The notes beneath the pieces are model-generated. The model worked only from the letters and a program-made list of their open reading frames with translations, made no database searches and had not been told where the DNA came from. From an uncultured Lachnospiraceae bacterium (lineage in GTDB: Bacteria > Bacillota_A > Clostridia > Lachnospirales > Lachnospiraceae): a stretch of 64,000 nucleotides of DNA. This document shows, one piece after another, positions 25,966-35,008 of this stretch; positions within the stretch are counted from its first letter, which is position 1, and each line of letters opens with the position of its first letter. Location: the NCBI GenBank assembly GCA_902801585.1, contig CADCIU010000009.1, positions 3,626 through 67,625 on the forward strand. Reading direction: 5' to 3'. The position numbers and the translations under genes are program-made.

Positions 25966-27465
25966 ATGACTTATCTGGACAAGCTGAAAACAGAAGCCAA
26001 TTACACCCGCACCCTGAACGGCGCCAAAACGCACGGCAGCACCGGCAGTGCATGCCTGGACTTTTTTGCCGTCGCAGGCGGAATGCGCTATCGCAGCCCT
26101 GAAAGTCAGATCAGGCTGTTCGACCGCGCGTATATCGAGACCCCGGATCTTGCGATGAAGCTGCTTTTTCATCTGCGCGACATCCGCGGCGGTATGGGCG
26201 AGCGCAGACTTTTCAGGACGCTGATGCGCCACGTGGCTTTCACCTGGCCGGAATCCGCCAGGAAGAATGCGGCTTACATTGCACAATTCGGGCGATGGGA
26301 TGACCTGCTGTGTCTTTTGGGCACACCTGCCAAAATACAGGCAGTCCGGGTGATCAAAGACCAGCTGGCAGAGGATGAGGCCGCGCTCAAACGCAGGGAG
26401 GCAGGAGAAGAAGACGCGCATATCTCTCTTTTGGCAAAGTGGATGCCTTCGGACAACGCATCCAGCCCGCGCACGCGCCAAAATGCGCAGAAGCTGATGA
26501 GCGCGCTTAATATGGATCAGAAAGAGTATCGCCGTTTGGTGACCGCGCTCAGAGCGCGCATCGGCCTGACAGAGCGCCAGCTGACCGGGAAACACCCGGA
26601 AAAGATTAATTACGAGGCGGTGCCTGCGCAGGCGATGCTGAAATACCGCAGCGCGTTTGAGCGGATCGATAAGGACCGCTTCGAGGATTACCTGGTCGAT
26701 GTGTGCGCCGGAGAGAAGAAGATCCATGCGGATACGCTGTTTCCGTATGAAGTGCTCAGGCCCTTTTTTGACGGCGGCTACTGGAACAGAGATATTCCTG
26801 ACGGCATAAACACTCTGGAGCAGCTGTGGGAGCATCTGCCCGGAGCCGTGGGCAACGTGAATGCAATCAGTGTAGTAGATACATCCGGATCCATGTACTG
26901 CAGCCGTGGACCGCTGATGCCGGCACTGATCTCTCAGGCGATGGGCCTGTACTGTGCGGAACGCTGCAAAGGATATTTCCACAATCACCTGATCACGTTT
27001 GAGAGTACCCCGCACCTGGTCGAGATCCACGGCGCGAACCTGCTTGACAAACTCAGGTATATCGACACACTGCCTTGGGGCGGAAGCACGAATCTGGAAG
27101 CTGTTTTTGAACTTATCCGTCGCACAGCGTTGAAAAACAATGTCATGCAGGAAGAACTGCCTTCGGTGATCTATATTTTTTCGGACATGGAGTTCAACTA
27201 CTGCATGAGAAATGCAGACAAGACTGTGTACGAAAATGCCAGAGACCTATTTGAAGCCAGTGGTTACAAGATGCCCGCGGTTGTGTTCCACAACGTGAAC
27301 AGCTGGCAGATGCAGACGCCTGTCACGGCGCACACGCGCGGCACGGCGCTGTCGAGCGGAGCCGCGACCAATACAATGGCGCATAAGTTTGACGGAAATA
27401 TCACGCCTATGGAGCACATGCTCCGTGTGCTGGGCAGCGAGCGGTATGAGATGATCCGGGCGTAA
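25966..27465 (+). CDS. DUF2828 (TROVE/Ro60-like) VWA protein
   Basis: 499 residues. The N-terminal two-thirds match DUF2828: TRTLNGAKTHGSTGSACLDF, then AMKLLFHLRDIRGGMGERRL, then FGRWDDLL, a helical-repeat layout like the TROVE ring of Ro60. The C-terminal VWA domain carries MIDAS Asp305 in VVDTSGSMY, with GGSTNLEA and FSDMEF as the other metal-loop motifs. Ro60/Rsr proteins bind misfolded or small noncoding RNA and act in RNA quality control and stress; DUF2828 itself has no assigned function. AGGAGG is 8 nt before the ATG at 25966; the earlier ATG at 25960 is only 2 nt from it. It is preceded by a long hairpin-rich leader and ends directly at a type B repeat. Confidence 0.85.
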   Translation: MTYLDKLKTEANYTRTLNGAKTHGSTGSACLDFFAVAGGMRYRSPESQIRLFDRAYIETPDLAMKLLFHLRDIRGGMGERRLFRTLMRHVAFTWPESARKNAAYIAQFGRWDDLLCLLGTPAKIQAVRVIKDQLAEDEAALKRREAGEEDAHISLLAKWMPSDNASSPRTRQNAQKLMSALNMDQKEYRRLVTALRARIGLTERQLTGKHPEKINYEAVPAQAMLKYRSAFERIDKDRFEDYLVDVCAGEKKIHADTLFPYEVLRPFFDGGYWNRDIPDGINTLEQLWEHLPGAVGNVNAISVVDTSGSMYCSRGPLMPALISQAMGLYCAERCKGYFHNHLITFESTPHLVEIHGANLLDKLRYIDTLPWGGSTNLEAVFELIRRTALKNNVMQEELPSVIYIFSDMEFNYCMRNADKTVYENARDLFEASGYKMPAVVFHNVNSWQMQTPVTAHTRGTALSSGAATNTMAHKFDGNITPMEHMLRVLGSERYEMIRA

Positions 27466-27493
27466 GGGAGACAGGGGACGGTTCTCTGTCTCC
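27466..27493 (+). repeat. Family 1 repeat, type B hairpin
   Basis: GGGAGACAGGGGACGGTTCT then CTGTCTCC, immediately after the DUF2828 stop codon and followed by TTTT; likely acts as its terminator. Confidence 0.88.
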
Positions 27494-27513
27494 TTTTCTG
27501 TCTCGCGCGGGTG

Positions 27514-27947
27514 GTGTCAAGGGGACGGTTCTACTGACAACTTTTAGTCTGGGAGACAAGGGCCTTAAGGACGCCGGGATCAAGCCCGAGCGAGAGCGGC
27601 ATGCCTCTCCGTATCACGTTGAATTCGCAGGGATTCACACAGATCCTTCCTTCGCTTCGGAGGGAACCGCATTTCCAGAACTCGCCGTCCGCTCTGATGA
27701 CCGGACGTCTCAGACAGGTGGGCTTTCGGGCTGCAGGAGCTGCAGCCCGCATTCCCTCCTTCGCTCAGGAATGATCAGGTTCATCCGCGCTGCTCATTCA
27801 GAGTGCTCCGGAGAGGCATGCCGCTCTCGCTCGGGCTGGTCCCCGGCGACCTTGAGGCCCTTGTCTCCCAGTCCAAAAGTTGTCAGAAGAACCGTCCCCT
27901 TGACACCTCCAGTCCAAAAGTTGTCAGAAGAACCGTCCCCTTGACAC
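27514..27947. repeat. Composite palindromic element, copy 1
   Basis: About 100-bp left arm (27514-27612) and right arm (27815-27906) are near-perfect inverted copies. From outside in they contain a type A half, a GGGAGACAAGGGCC segment, and GCCCGAGCGAGAGCGGCATG before CCTCTCCG. A second type A inverted half is appended (27913-27946). The core of about 180 bp between the arms is almost identical to the core of the element at 58989, although the arms differ. The core contains several hairpins (GGGCTGCAG/CTGCAGCCC; CATTCC/GGAATG; GTCCG/CGGAC) and a conserved minus-strand mini-ORF. With the preceding type B copy it fills the 570-bp gap before the M4 protease gene. Confidence 0.85.
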
Positions 27948-28038
27948 CCCTCCCCGTCTCTCCCAAAACATGGTATTATAGAGTATATATGTTTTCACTA
28001 CATCGATATATCATGATCTCAAAGGAGCGGGGATAAGT

Positions 28039-30231
28039 ATGAAAAGACTGACAGCATTAGCTCTTGCCGGCGTACTGGTGCTTGGAACCGCATGCGGCGG
28101 CGGGACGCAGACGGACAACAACGCCCAGACTGCACAGACAGAAGCAGCCTCAGCACAGGCCGACACAACGGTGAGCGCAAAAGACGCTGCAGCAGACGAA
28201 GCGGTAGAGACGGACACAGAAGACGAAGCAGATTCCGCCGCAAGCGGCAGAAAGAATAAGGGAATTGCGCAGAACGAGAAGGGCGACGCGATCATTACAG
28301 AAGATGACAACGCCTTAACGGGCGACGGAACGGTGACTGCTTTTATCGGCGAGCCTTTCTATGACGGTGTGATCAAGGACTACGACGAAGCCTATAAGGC
28401 AGTACAGAGCGTATACGACAGGATCGGCGCGGATAATACGACAAAGCTTGAACTGGCGGAGATACGGCCGACTGAAGATAACATCTGCTATACATTCTGG
28501 CAGATCGCCGGAGATATTCGAGTATTCGGCGCTGCGGTCAAGCTGATCACAGACAACGATGGCAAGGCTATCGGTCTTGTGAGTGCGATCCTGCCGAATG
28601 TGAAGGCCGCACCGGCTTCGGAGTGGGGCATTACAGAAGAAGAAGCGGAAGCGATCATCGAAGATTATTACAAAGAGGTTGGCGTCCATGCAGTGGATGG
28701 AGCTACGGATCAGATCCTGATGCCGATCATGGAAGGATCAGAAGTATACTGCTATGCATGGGTCGTGTACACGGAGAATTTTTCCGACCAGTATGATACC
28801 GCCTATCTTGCGCATTATGTCAAATCAAACGGAGAATACCTGTTTGCAATTCCGATCTCGGAGCCGCACAACGCGGATGCGATGGCCGGCGATGTGACGG
28901 CATTTGCCTTCGACAAAATGGAGGAAGCAGAGTGGACAGGCACCATCGAGCACGAGGATGGGACGGAAGAGGAGATCACGGTTCCGGTCATGCAGGATAC
29001 GGAGACCGGTGAGATTATTCTCGGCGATCTCAAGCGCAAAATACTGTGTGCCGACTTTTCCGATTATGAATTTAACAAGACACTTACGCCCAGAGCATCG
29101 GAAGACGGAGCCACTTGGAATGCGGGTGAACTGCTGACATATTACAATGTTATACGTGTCTGGGATTACTACGACGAGATCGGATGGACAGGACCGGATG
29201 ATAACGGGACACCGTCTCTTCTGCTGATGAATCTGGTCGACAAGAACGGGGAGCCCGTCAACAATGCATATTACAGCGGACGCGAAAGAGGATTCCAGGT
29301 CTTCGCCTTTAACGCTGTCAATTTCGGCGACTGCGCGGATGTGATCGGTCACGAATTCACCCATTGCGTGACAGGAACGACAATGACCACGAACCTGTAT
29401 CTCAATGACTACGGCGCGATCAACGAAGCGATGAGCGATATCATGGGCAACCTCATCGAGATGTCCGTCGATGACCGTCCGGACGGAGCCTGGATCATCG
29501 GAGAAAACTCTCCAAGTGTGCGGCGTTTCTTTGAGGAACCCAATAAGGGCAGCCAGCCGGGGTTCTTCTGGGATCAGTATTTTGTCCCGAGTGTCAAAAG
29601 AGGATCGGACCACAACGACAGCGGCGGTGTGCACATTAATTCTTCCCTCCTCAATGTCATTTCCTATAAGCTGAGTAAAGCCGGTATGAGCGAAGATGAT
29701 CAGTGCTACTACTGGATGAACGTGGCAATTGCACTGACGCCCCGCACGGACTTCGCGCAGCTCGCGGAGCTTCTTCCCTGGTGCATGAAATCTGCAGGAT
29801 TTGCGCAGTACGAGGGTGCAGTTCGGGAAGCGCTGGAGGAGACCGGATACGGGAACCGTCAGCTTCCTGATGAAGTGCCGGAGGGGAAGGCGATCATCAC
29901 ATTTACGTATGAGGAGCCTGAGAAATATCAGAATTACGATCCTTTGATCAGGCTGATCGATATTGACGATAACGATAACTCGATCATGACGTGGCCGGAA
30001 GGCGGCACAGGGCAGGTGGCAGCTGTTGCGCCGGAAGGTCAGTATGCGATGTTCCTCATACTGATCAACGAAGAAGATGATGATGATCTTATCTATTATC
30101 TGTATTCAGAGGATGGCTGGGAGACCTTGGAATACGAAGAATTCCTTGAAAAACTAAGTGATCTGGATATGGATAATGTCATCAAGGCGGAGTCGGGCGA
30201 GAAGAAAGAAGTTGAAGGCCCGAAGTGGTGA
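28039..30231 (+). CDS. M4-family (thermolysin-like) metallopeptidase lipoprotein
   Basis: 730 residues. Lipoprotein signal with LGTAC at about 15-19, then an acidic/Ala-rich linker, a PepSY/FTP-like propeptide region (about 85-230) and the catalytic domain. Zinc site: His438, Glu439, His442 in GHEFTH and Glu463 in AINEAMSD; His532 in GGVHINSSLLN corresponds to the transition-state His of thermolysin. The C-terminal 100 residues form an extra beta-like domain. AAAGGAG lies upstream of the ATG. An extracellular, membrane-tethered endopeptidase is expected. The stop codon is followed at once by a type B repeat. Confidence 0.92.
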   Translation: MKRLTALALAGVLVLGTACGGGTQTDNNAQTAQTEAASAQADTTVSAKDAAADEAVETDTEDEADSAASGRKNKGIAQNEKGDAIITEDDNALTGDGTVTAFIGEPFYDGVIKDYDEAYKAVQSVYDRIGADNTTKLELAEIRPTEDNICYTFWQIAGDIRVFGAAVKLITDNDGKAIGLVSAILPNVKAAPASEWGITEEEAEAIIEDYYKEVGVHAVDGATDQILMPIMEGSEVYCYAWVVYTENFSDQYDTAYLAHYVKSNGEYLFAIPISEPHNADAMAGDVTAFAFDKMEEAEWTGTIEHEDGTEEEITVPVMQDTETGEIILGDLKRKILCADFSDYEFNKTLTPRASEDGATWNAGELLTYYNVIRVWDYYDEIGWTGPDDNGTPSLLLMNLVDKNGEPVNNAYYSGRERGFQVFAFNAVNFGDCADVIGHEFTHCVTGTTMTTNLYLNDYGAINEAMSDIMGNLIEMSVDDRPDGAWIIGENSPSVRRFFEEPNKGSQPGFFWDQYFVPSVKRGSDHNDSGGVHINSSLLNVISYKLSKAGMSEDDQCYYWMNVAIALTPRTDFAQLAELLPWCMKSAGFAQYEGAVREALEETGYGNRQLPDEVPEGKAIITFTYEEPEKYQNYDPLIRLIDIDDNDNSIMTWPEGGTGQVAAVAPEGQYAMFLILINEEDDDDLIYYLYSEDGWETLEYEEFLEKLSDLDMDNVIKAESGEKKEVEGPKW

Positions 30232-30237
30232 ACGAAA

Positions 30238-30267
30238 AGGGAGACAGGGGACGGTTCTCTGTCTCCC
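30238..30267 (+). repeat. Family 1 repeat, type B hairpin
   Basis: GGGAGACAGGGGACGGTTCT then CTGTCTCCC, filling the gap between the convergent M4 peptidase and MarR genes; possible shared terminator. Confidence 0.88.
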
Positions 30268-30720
30268 TTACTGGTTCATCAACCCCTCCTCACAGATTTC
30301 GCGCATGTTGGCGGCGATGAGATCGAGGCAGTGATACATATTCTCGCGCATCTCATCCGTGATGCCCTGGCCTGCCAGGTCGAGGGCAACTGCTGCGCGA
30401 GCCCGAATCTGCGCGGCGAGCTCCTGCCCGCGGGGAGTGAGTTTCGGGTTTATCCTATACTTAGGACCGTTATACGGCTCCAAAATTTCTTTCTTCTGAA
30501 AGTCTGCGAGAGCTCGGGAGACATCCGCCTTGTCGCGCTGGCACAAATCAGCGAGCCGGGCGGCAGTGATCTCTCCCTCATAACCGTCGAGCAGCAGCAA
30601 GTACAGAGCGTGCGTGCCCCGCAGCCCGTACTTTTTCATTTCTTCAGTCGCGATCTTATTCCAATATCTGGAAATGTTGAAAATATCCAATGAAAAATGC
30701 TCAAAGCGGTTCTCCATCAT
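30268..30720 (-). CDS. MarR-family transcriptional regulator
   Basis: 150 residues, typical length. The winged helix-turn-helix covers about 35-100: LRGTHALYLLLLDG, ITAARLADLCQRDKADVSRA and the wing KYRINPKLTPRG. MarR proteins are dimeric repressors, often released by small aromatic ligands, and usually control a neighbour. The adjacent gene on the same strand is DegV, which starts further upstream, so MarR may be the second gene of a DegV-MarR unit. AAAGGA precedes the double ATG start on the minus strand. Ligand and targets are unknown. Confidence 0.9.
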   Translation of the reverse strand: MMENRFEHFSLDIFNISRYWNKIATEEMKKYGLRGTHALYLLLLDGYEGEITAARLADLCQRDKADVSRALADFQKKEILEPYNGPKYRINPKLTPRGQELAAQIRARAAVALDLAGQGITDEMRENMYHCLDLIAANMREICEEGLMNQ

Positions 30721-30816
30721 TCCATCCTTTCCGTCTGCGGCGCGGTGACGGGAAATGCGCCCGCAACACGGCAGCCCAGGTTGTTCATCGGCAGCCCAAG
30801 TGATACTGCAACAGCC

Positions 30817-31665
30817 TTATTTTACCTCACCGGATTTAAAATAAGCAACCGCAACGGCACCGGGGCCTGCATGTGTACCGACGACGCTGCTGAGCTGGAC
30901 GCAGTCCAGATCTGAGACCTGACCTTGCCACAGGCTCTGGCTGTCCTGTATATACTGCCGGAGCGTGTTGTCGGACAATCCGGTGTAACCGAGCAGGAGA
31001 GGCATGGAGAAATCGACACCGTCCCGGCGGATCTGCTCTGCCAAAAGATTGTTGGCCTTTTTGGAGCCGCGCGCCTTACCGAGAATGGCAAGCCTGCCGT
31101 CCCGGGCCGTGAGGACAGGCTTGATGCCCAGAACGCCGCCTGCAAACGCGGCAGCACCGGAGATCCGGCCGCCTTTTTTCAAGTACTCGAGAGTATCGAC
31201 CATAGCGACCAGACCGATCTCATCGCGCTTTTTTGACAGGTGCTGCGCAAGGTCATCCAGTCCCATGCCGTCCGAAGCGCAGCGCAGAGCGTACTCGGCG
31301 AGAATGCCGGAACCGATGGAGACATTCATGCTGTCCACAACGCGGACATTGGGGTAATCCTCAGCGGCGATACAAGCGCTCTGATATGTGCCCGAAAGGC
31401 GGGAGGAGACCGTGATCACGACGGCTTCTTCTCCTTTCTCCTTAAGCTCCCGGAAGACCTTTTCGAATGCTTCAGGTGTCGCCTGACTTGTCTTGGGAAG
31501 CTCCGGGGCGGAAGTCAGCTTCCGATAGAATTCCTGCTTGTTTATAGTGACGCCGTCAATAAAGTCCTTCTCTCCAAATGAGACGGTGAGCGGTACGACG
31601 GTAAAAATACTGCTGTATTTCTCTGCAATATCTACAGTGGAATCGATGATGATTCTTACTGCCAT
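30817..31665 (-). CDS. DegV-family fatty-acid-binding protein
   Basis: 282 residues, full length. DegV/FakB proteins hold a fatty acid and, where FakA is present, present it for phosphorylation. IIIDSTVDI at the N-terminus, the SQATPEAFEKVF segment (T-S-Q-P-type motif), SSRLSGTYQSA with the conserved Ser and Gly that bind the acyl carboxylate, and the GGRISG segment (LEYLKKGGRISGAAAFAG) are all present. AAGGAGGATC precedes the ATG. It is divergent from the LtrA gene across a 228-bp region with two inverted boxes. Confidence 0.92.
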   Translation of the reverse strand: MAVRIIIDSTVDIAEKYSSIFTVVPLTVSFGEKDFIDGVTINKQEFYRKLTSAPELPKTSQATPEAFEKVFRELKEKGEEAVVITVSSRLSGTYQSACIAAEDYPNVRVVDSMNVSIGSGILAEYALRCASDGMGLDDLAQHLSKKRDEIGLVAMVDTLEYLKKGGRISGAAAFAGGVLGIKPVLTARDGRLAILGKARGSKKANNLLAEQIRRDGVDFSMPLLLGYTGLSDNTLRQYIQDSQSLWQGQVSDLDCVQLSSVVGTHAGPGAVAVAYFKSGEVK

Positions 31666-31805
31666 TTGAGTGATCCTCCTTATTTCTGTGTTAGAATATA
31701 TAGGTCATAACTTGGTTAAGCCGGTAAATTTATGAAGGCAAAATAATGACCTGTATTGGGTTAAATGTCTCTTGCCGGTGAATAAATATCGTTTGAAGCA
31801 CAAAT

Positions 31806-31857
31806 GTTGATTTGTCAACGTTTAGGAGAATAGCACACAGTTTGTTGAAATGTCAAC
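31806..31857. promoter_or_regulatory. Two GTTGA-N4-TCAAC boxes, 38 bp apart
   Basis: GTTGA-tttg-TCAAC (31806-31819) and GTTGA-aatg-TCAAC (31844-31857) lie in the divergent region between DegV and LtrA genes. Repetition of an inverted box in a promoter region suggests a dimeric repressor site. The regulator is unknown; the MarR protein two genes away is one possibility. Confidence 0.4.
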
Positions 31858-31896
31858 AAGTTTTCCGCAACTTTTTTTCGTGATACTGTTTTCGTG

Positions 31897-33066
31897 ATGG
31901 GGGAAAGACACTTGCAGAAGGAAGAATTGCAGAAAGAAGAATTGCAGAAAGAAGAAAAAAAGGTAGAGTACCTCGAACTGATCTATGACCTGATCTTTGT
32001 CTATATCATCGGAAGGAACAACTCTCTGCTGCGCCAAGTGGAGGGCGGGTTCGTCACGGGATCCACTTTTATGATCTATGTGTTCTGCACGCTTGCCGTT
32101 ATTCAGATCTGGAATTTCTCCACTTACTACATCAATATGCACGGGCGAAATGGCATACGGGATCATATTGCACTTTTGCTCAACATGTATCTGCTTTACT
32201 ATATCGGAGAGGGGATCGGGCCTCACTGGGACAGCTATCAGAAGAAGTTCCACGTCGCCTGGGCACTGATCCTGATCAATCTCGGTGTTCAATACGCCAT
32301 CGAATTTCGCGGTCACAGAGGACGCCTTGTGGAGGAACGAACGATCAGGCGCATGATGATCGTTCTATTCGGAGAGGCTGCATTGGTGCTGGCAGTGCTC
32401 CCTTTCTATAACAACACCGGGATGTTCCTTGCACCGGTGCCGATCCTGTACGGTATGGTGATGACTCTGATCTTTGCGGATAAAAATAAAGCAGAGCTGG
32501 TGGACTTCCCACATCTGTCAGAGAGAGCAATGCTGTATGTGGTCTTTACGTTCGGGGAGATGATCATTGTCATTGCTTCCTATTTTGACGAAGTTTTCAC
32601 AGTGAATAACGCTTATTTCTCCGCCCTGTGCTTCCTGATCGTGGTGGGCTTGTTCCTCTGCTATGAGGTGCTGTATGACCGGATCATTGATCGCGATATG
32701 AAGACGTCGGGAATCGGATACATGATCATCCATATCTTCCTGATCTTTGCCATGAACAACATCACGACATCTTTGGAGTTCATGCGCAACGAACAGGTGC
32801 TTCTGCTGCCGAAGATCCTGTTTTTGATCGCTTCTTTGCTGCTGTACTTTTTCTGCCTGTTCACGCTGCAGATGTTTGCAAAGCCGCAGTTCAAGCTGTG
32901 CCGCCGCTTTTTGGTGCCGATCGCCGTGACGACGGTTGTGTTTGCGGGGGCGATGATCCTGCTGCGAGAGAATATGCGGCTCAATATTTTGGCAACAGTC
33001 ATTTATGCGTTTGCCATGTTCCTTGAAATCTGGCGTTTCAGCAGGCAGAAATGCGAAGAGATTTGA
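31897..33066 (+). CDS. LtrA-family membrane protein
   Basis: About 390 residues with ten or more predicted membrane helices. The family (low temperature requirement A) has no established biochemical role. The signature VEYLELIYDLIFVYIIG at the first helix and the FGEMIIVIA helix near 200 are typical. The start is uncertain: GTG 31894 and ATG 31897 lack a clear ribosome binding site. Three in-frame TTG codons at 31912, 31927 and 31942 sit in a 15-nt tandem repeat that encodes LQKEE units and contains AGGA-like purine runs. Any of these could be used. A terminator hairpin lies about 75 bp downstream. Confidence 0.8.
   Translation: MGERHLQKEELQKEELQKEEKKVEYLELIYDLIFVYIIGRNNSLLRQVEGGFVTGSTFMIYVFCTLAVIQIWNFSTYYINMHGRNGIRDHIALLLNMYLLYYIGEGIGPHWDSYQKKFHVAWALILINLGVQYAIEFRGHRGRLVEERTIRRMMIVLFGEAALVLAVLPFYNNTGMFLAPVPILYGMVMTLIFADKNKAELVDFPHLSERAMLYVVFTFGEMIIVIASYFDEVFTVNNAYFSALCFLIVVGLFLCYEVLYDRIIDRDMKTSGIGYMIIHIFLIFAMNNITTSLEFMRNEQVLLLPKILFLIASLLLYFFCLFTLQMFAKPQFKLCRRFLVPIAVTTVVFAGAMILLRENMRLNILATVIYAFAMFLEIWRFSRQKCEEI
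31912..31956 (+). repeat. 15-nt tandem repeat in LtrA start region
   Basis: Three units of TTGCAGAARGAAGAA in direct tandem, in frame with the gene. Each supplies a potential TTG start and a purine-rich stretch. Confidence 0.8.
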
Positions 33067-33122
33067 TGCCGGGTTGTGAGTGAATGGAGGGATGCATGCG
33101 TATCCGGATATTTGGAAGAGGA

Positions 33123-33326
33123 TTAGAATGCAAAAAAAGAACGGGGATCCGGCTGCTGCCGGAATCCCCGTTTTTGGTCATGTATGATCAGTTCTTTTAT
33201 CTGACCGAGCTTGTCTGCAATGTAAGCTCTGAGTCCTAAAAAACCGGCAGTTCCCAGTACGGCGATAATAACAAGGATAATCAGGATCACTCGTCCGGCA
33301 CCGCCTTTTTTCTTATTCTGTTCCAT
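33123..33326 (-). CDS. Small single-pass membrane protein
   Basis: 67 residues. A Lys/Gly-rich N-terminus (EQNKKKGGAG) is followed by one hydrophobic helix at about 12-34 and a short tail. GAAAAGGAG lies 6 nt before the ATG on the minus strand, supporting real translation. The last 15 or so codons are written by the terminator hairpin shared with the LtrA gene, so the C-terminal tail (RGFRQQPDPRSFFAF) may be accidental, as in the XRE gene at 24306. No function can be assigned. Confidence 0.65.
   Translation of the reverse strand: MEQNKKKGGAGRVILIILVIIAVLGTAGFLGLRAYIADKLGQIKELIIHDQKRGFRQQPDPRSFFAF
33132..33175. terminator. Bidirectional terminator after LtrA gene
   Basis: A-run, stem ACGGGGATCCGG with CCGGAATCCCCGT (one bulge), then TTTTT. 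It serves the LtrA gene on the plus strand and overlaps the 3' end of the small membrane-protein gene. Confidence 0.85.
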
Positions 33327-33406
33327 ATTTAACTCCTTTTCAGTGAGGGATTATTCAATAACTATTCCTATTTACGGGGGAGAGGAGGGCAATCCATGGT
33401 AGAATG

Positions 33407-33474
33407 GTGTCAGGGGTGTCAGGGGGACGGTTCTTTTGACATCCCTGACATAAAAGAACCGTCCCCGTGACACT
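33407..33474 (+). repeat. Family 1 repeat, type A inverted pair
   Basis: GGTGTCAGGG, GTGTCAGGGGGACGGTTCTT, TTGACATCCC, then TAAAAGAACCGTCCCCGTGA and CAC. The ribosome binding site of the next gene (GAGGT at 33478) begins only a few bases beyond it. Confidence 0.87.
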
Positions 33475-33487
33475 ATTTGAGGTAAAC

Positions 33488-35008
33488 ATGAGAATACAAG
33501 ATATGAAAAAATCAATTGTAAAATTAATAGCCGCATCACTTATAGTCTCTGCGGCCTTTGGGACAGCATCCTGCGGCACGCATTCGGCGGAACCGGTCGA
33601 AGTAAACACCAAAACAGAAAGCGAGATACTATCCGCAGTGGAAGGCGAAGTACATGTCGCAGCCGACGGAAGCGACGAAGCAGGCAGCGGGACAGTGGAT
33701 GCCCCGTTCGCGACGATTTCCTATGCTGCAGAAACCATGCCCGGATCTCAAATCATAGTGCACGAGGGTGAGTACATGCCCTTTGAACTGGGACAGGAAT
33801 GCTCAGGCAGCGAAGGATCTCCTACGGTCATCCGCGCAGCGGAGGGGGAGAGAGTCGTTATCAGCGCTGAAAATACTGATTCTGAAGAAAGAGAGAACGC
33901 CACTGTGAATGCAGCGGAAGGTGAGACAGCATCAGATGAGGAGGTTGACAGAATCGGCATCAGTATTTTGAACGTAAGGCACATATCGGTCGAGGGACTG
34001 GAAATCCGGGGCGGCACGCACGGAATCCGGTATATGAGCACGCGTGAAGCCGGAGAACAGCCGCTTATGGATATCAGCATCAAAAACTGCACTGTTCACG
34101 GCGTTCGCGGGATCCACGGAATAAATGTCTATGCGTTTAATGATAAGGCGCCGGTTGCGGATCTGACGATCGAAGGGTGCGAAGTCTATGATTGTGAGTG
34201 CGGATCAAGCGAATCCCTGGTCCTGAACGGCAATATTGACGGATTCCTCATTGCTGAAAATACAGTCCACGATAATAACAACATCGGGATCGATATGATC
34301 GGATTCGAAGGGCTGGCGATGCATCCGGAGGAGGACAGCAGCAGGAACCCTTATGACGCAGATCAGGTGAGGAATGGGATCTGCCGGGATAATGTGATCT
34401 ACAATATAAGTACGGAGGGAAATCCTGCTTATTTTGAGGACGGGGAGTATGATCTCTGCGCAGGCGGGATCTATGTCGACGGCGGACGCGATATAGAGAT
34501 CTGTGATAATTTCATCTACCGCTGCGATATTGGGGTGGAAGTCGCAACGGAACACAGTCCGGATGACAATGAACTGTTCCGGGTAACAGGGATCAGAGTG
34601 CATGACAACGTTATTGCCGATTGTACGGGGTGGACGGGAATCTGTTTTGGCGGATATGATCGGGATCTCGGTTTTACCGAAGACTGCGAATTCGATCACA
34701 ACACACTTGTGGATAATGAGGTGCAGATCGGAGTGCAGCGAAGCAGAAATAATCGCATATACGCCAATATGATCATCGGAGGAGAAACGGGCGTAGAGTT
34801 TAACGAAGACTGCAGTAAAGAGGATATGGTAAATGATATCAGCGGAAATGTTTCAGCGGAGATCGGGGACGAGGAAAGCTGGAGCGAAGAATATGGATCT
34901 TCTTACGGAGACAGGGAGAAAATTGCAGATGGATTTCGTTCGCTGATCGAGGATATGGGATCGCGATTTGTACCGGATGAGGGGATGATGGAGCTTTATC
35001 GTCGATAA
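33488..35008 (+). CDS. Right-handed beta-helix lipoprotein
   Basis: 506 residues. Lipoprotein signal with GTASC at about 25-29. The mature part starts with a DUF1565-like segment (VAADGSDEAGSGTVDAPFAT) that often opens polysaccharide lyase-like and surface beta-helix proteins, followed by repeating beta-helix rungs (IGISILNVRHISVEGLEIRG, CRDNVIYNIS, EICDNFIYRC) up to about residue 450. An enzymatic role such as pectate lyase is possible, but no catalytic cluster can be pointed to. GAGGT lies 6 nt before the ATG at 33488, so the upstream in-frame ATG at 33467, which lies inside the repeat, is rejected. It ends directly at a type B repeat. Confidence 0.85.
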   Translation: MRIQDMKKSIVKLIAASLIVSAAFGTASCGTHSAEPVEVNTKTESEILSAVEGEVHVAADGSDEAGSGTVDAPFATISYAAETMPGSQIIVHEGEYMPFELGQECSGSEGSPTVIRAAEGERVVISAENTDSEERENATVNAAEGETASDEEVDRIGISILNVRHISVEGLEIRGGTHGIRYMSTREAGEQPLMDISIKNCTVHGVRGIHGINVYAFNDKAPVADLTIEGCEVYDCECGSSESLVLNGNIDGFLIAENTVHDNNNIGIDMIGFEGLAMHPEEDSSRNPYDADQVRNGICRDNVIYNISTEGNPAYFEDGEYDLCAGGIYVDGGRDIEICDNFIYRCDIGVEVATEHSPDDNELFRVTGIRVHDNVIADCTGWTGICFGGYDRDLGFTEDCEFDHNTLVDNEVQIGVQRSRNNRIYANMIIGGETGVEFNEDCSKEDMVNDISGNVSAEIGDEESWSEEYGSSYGDREKIADGFRSLIEDMGSRFVPDEGMMELYRR

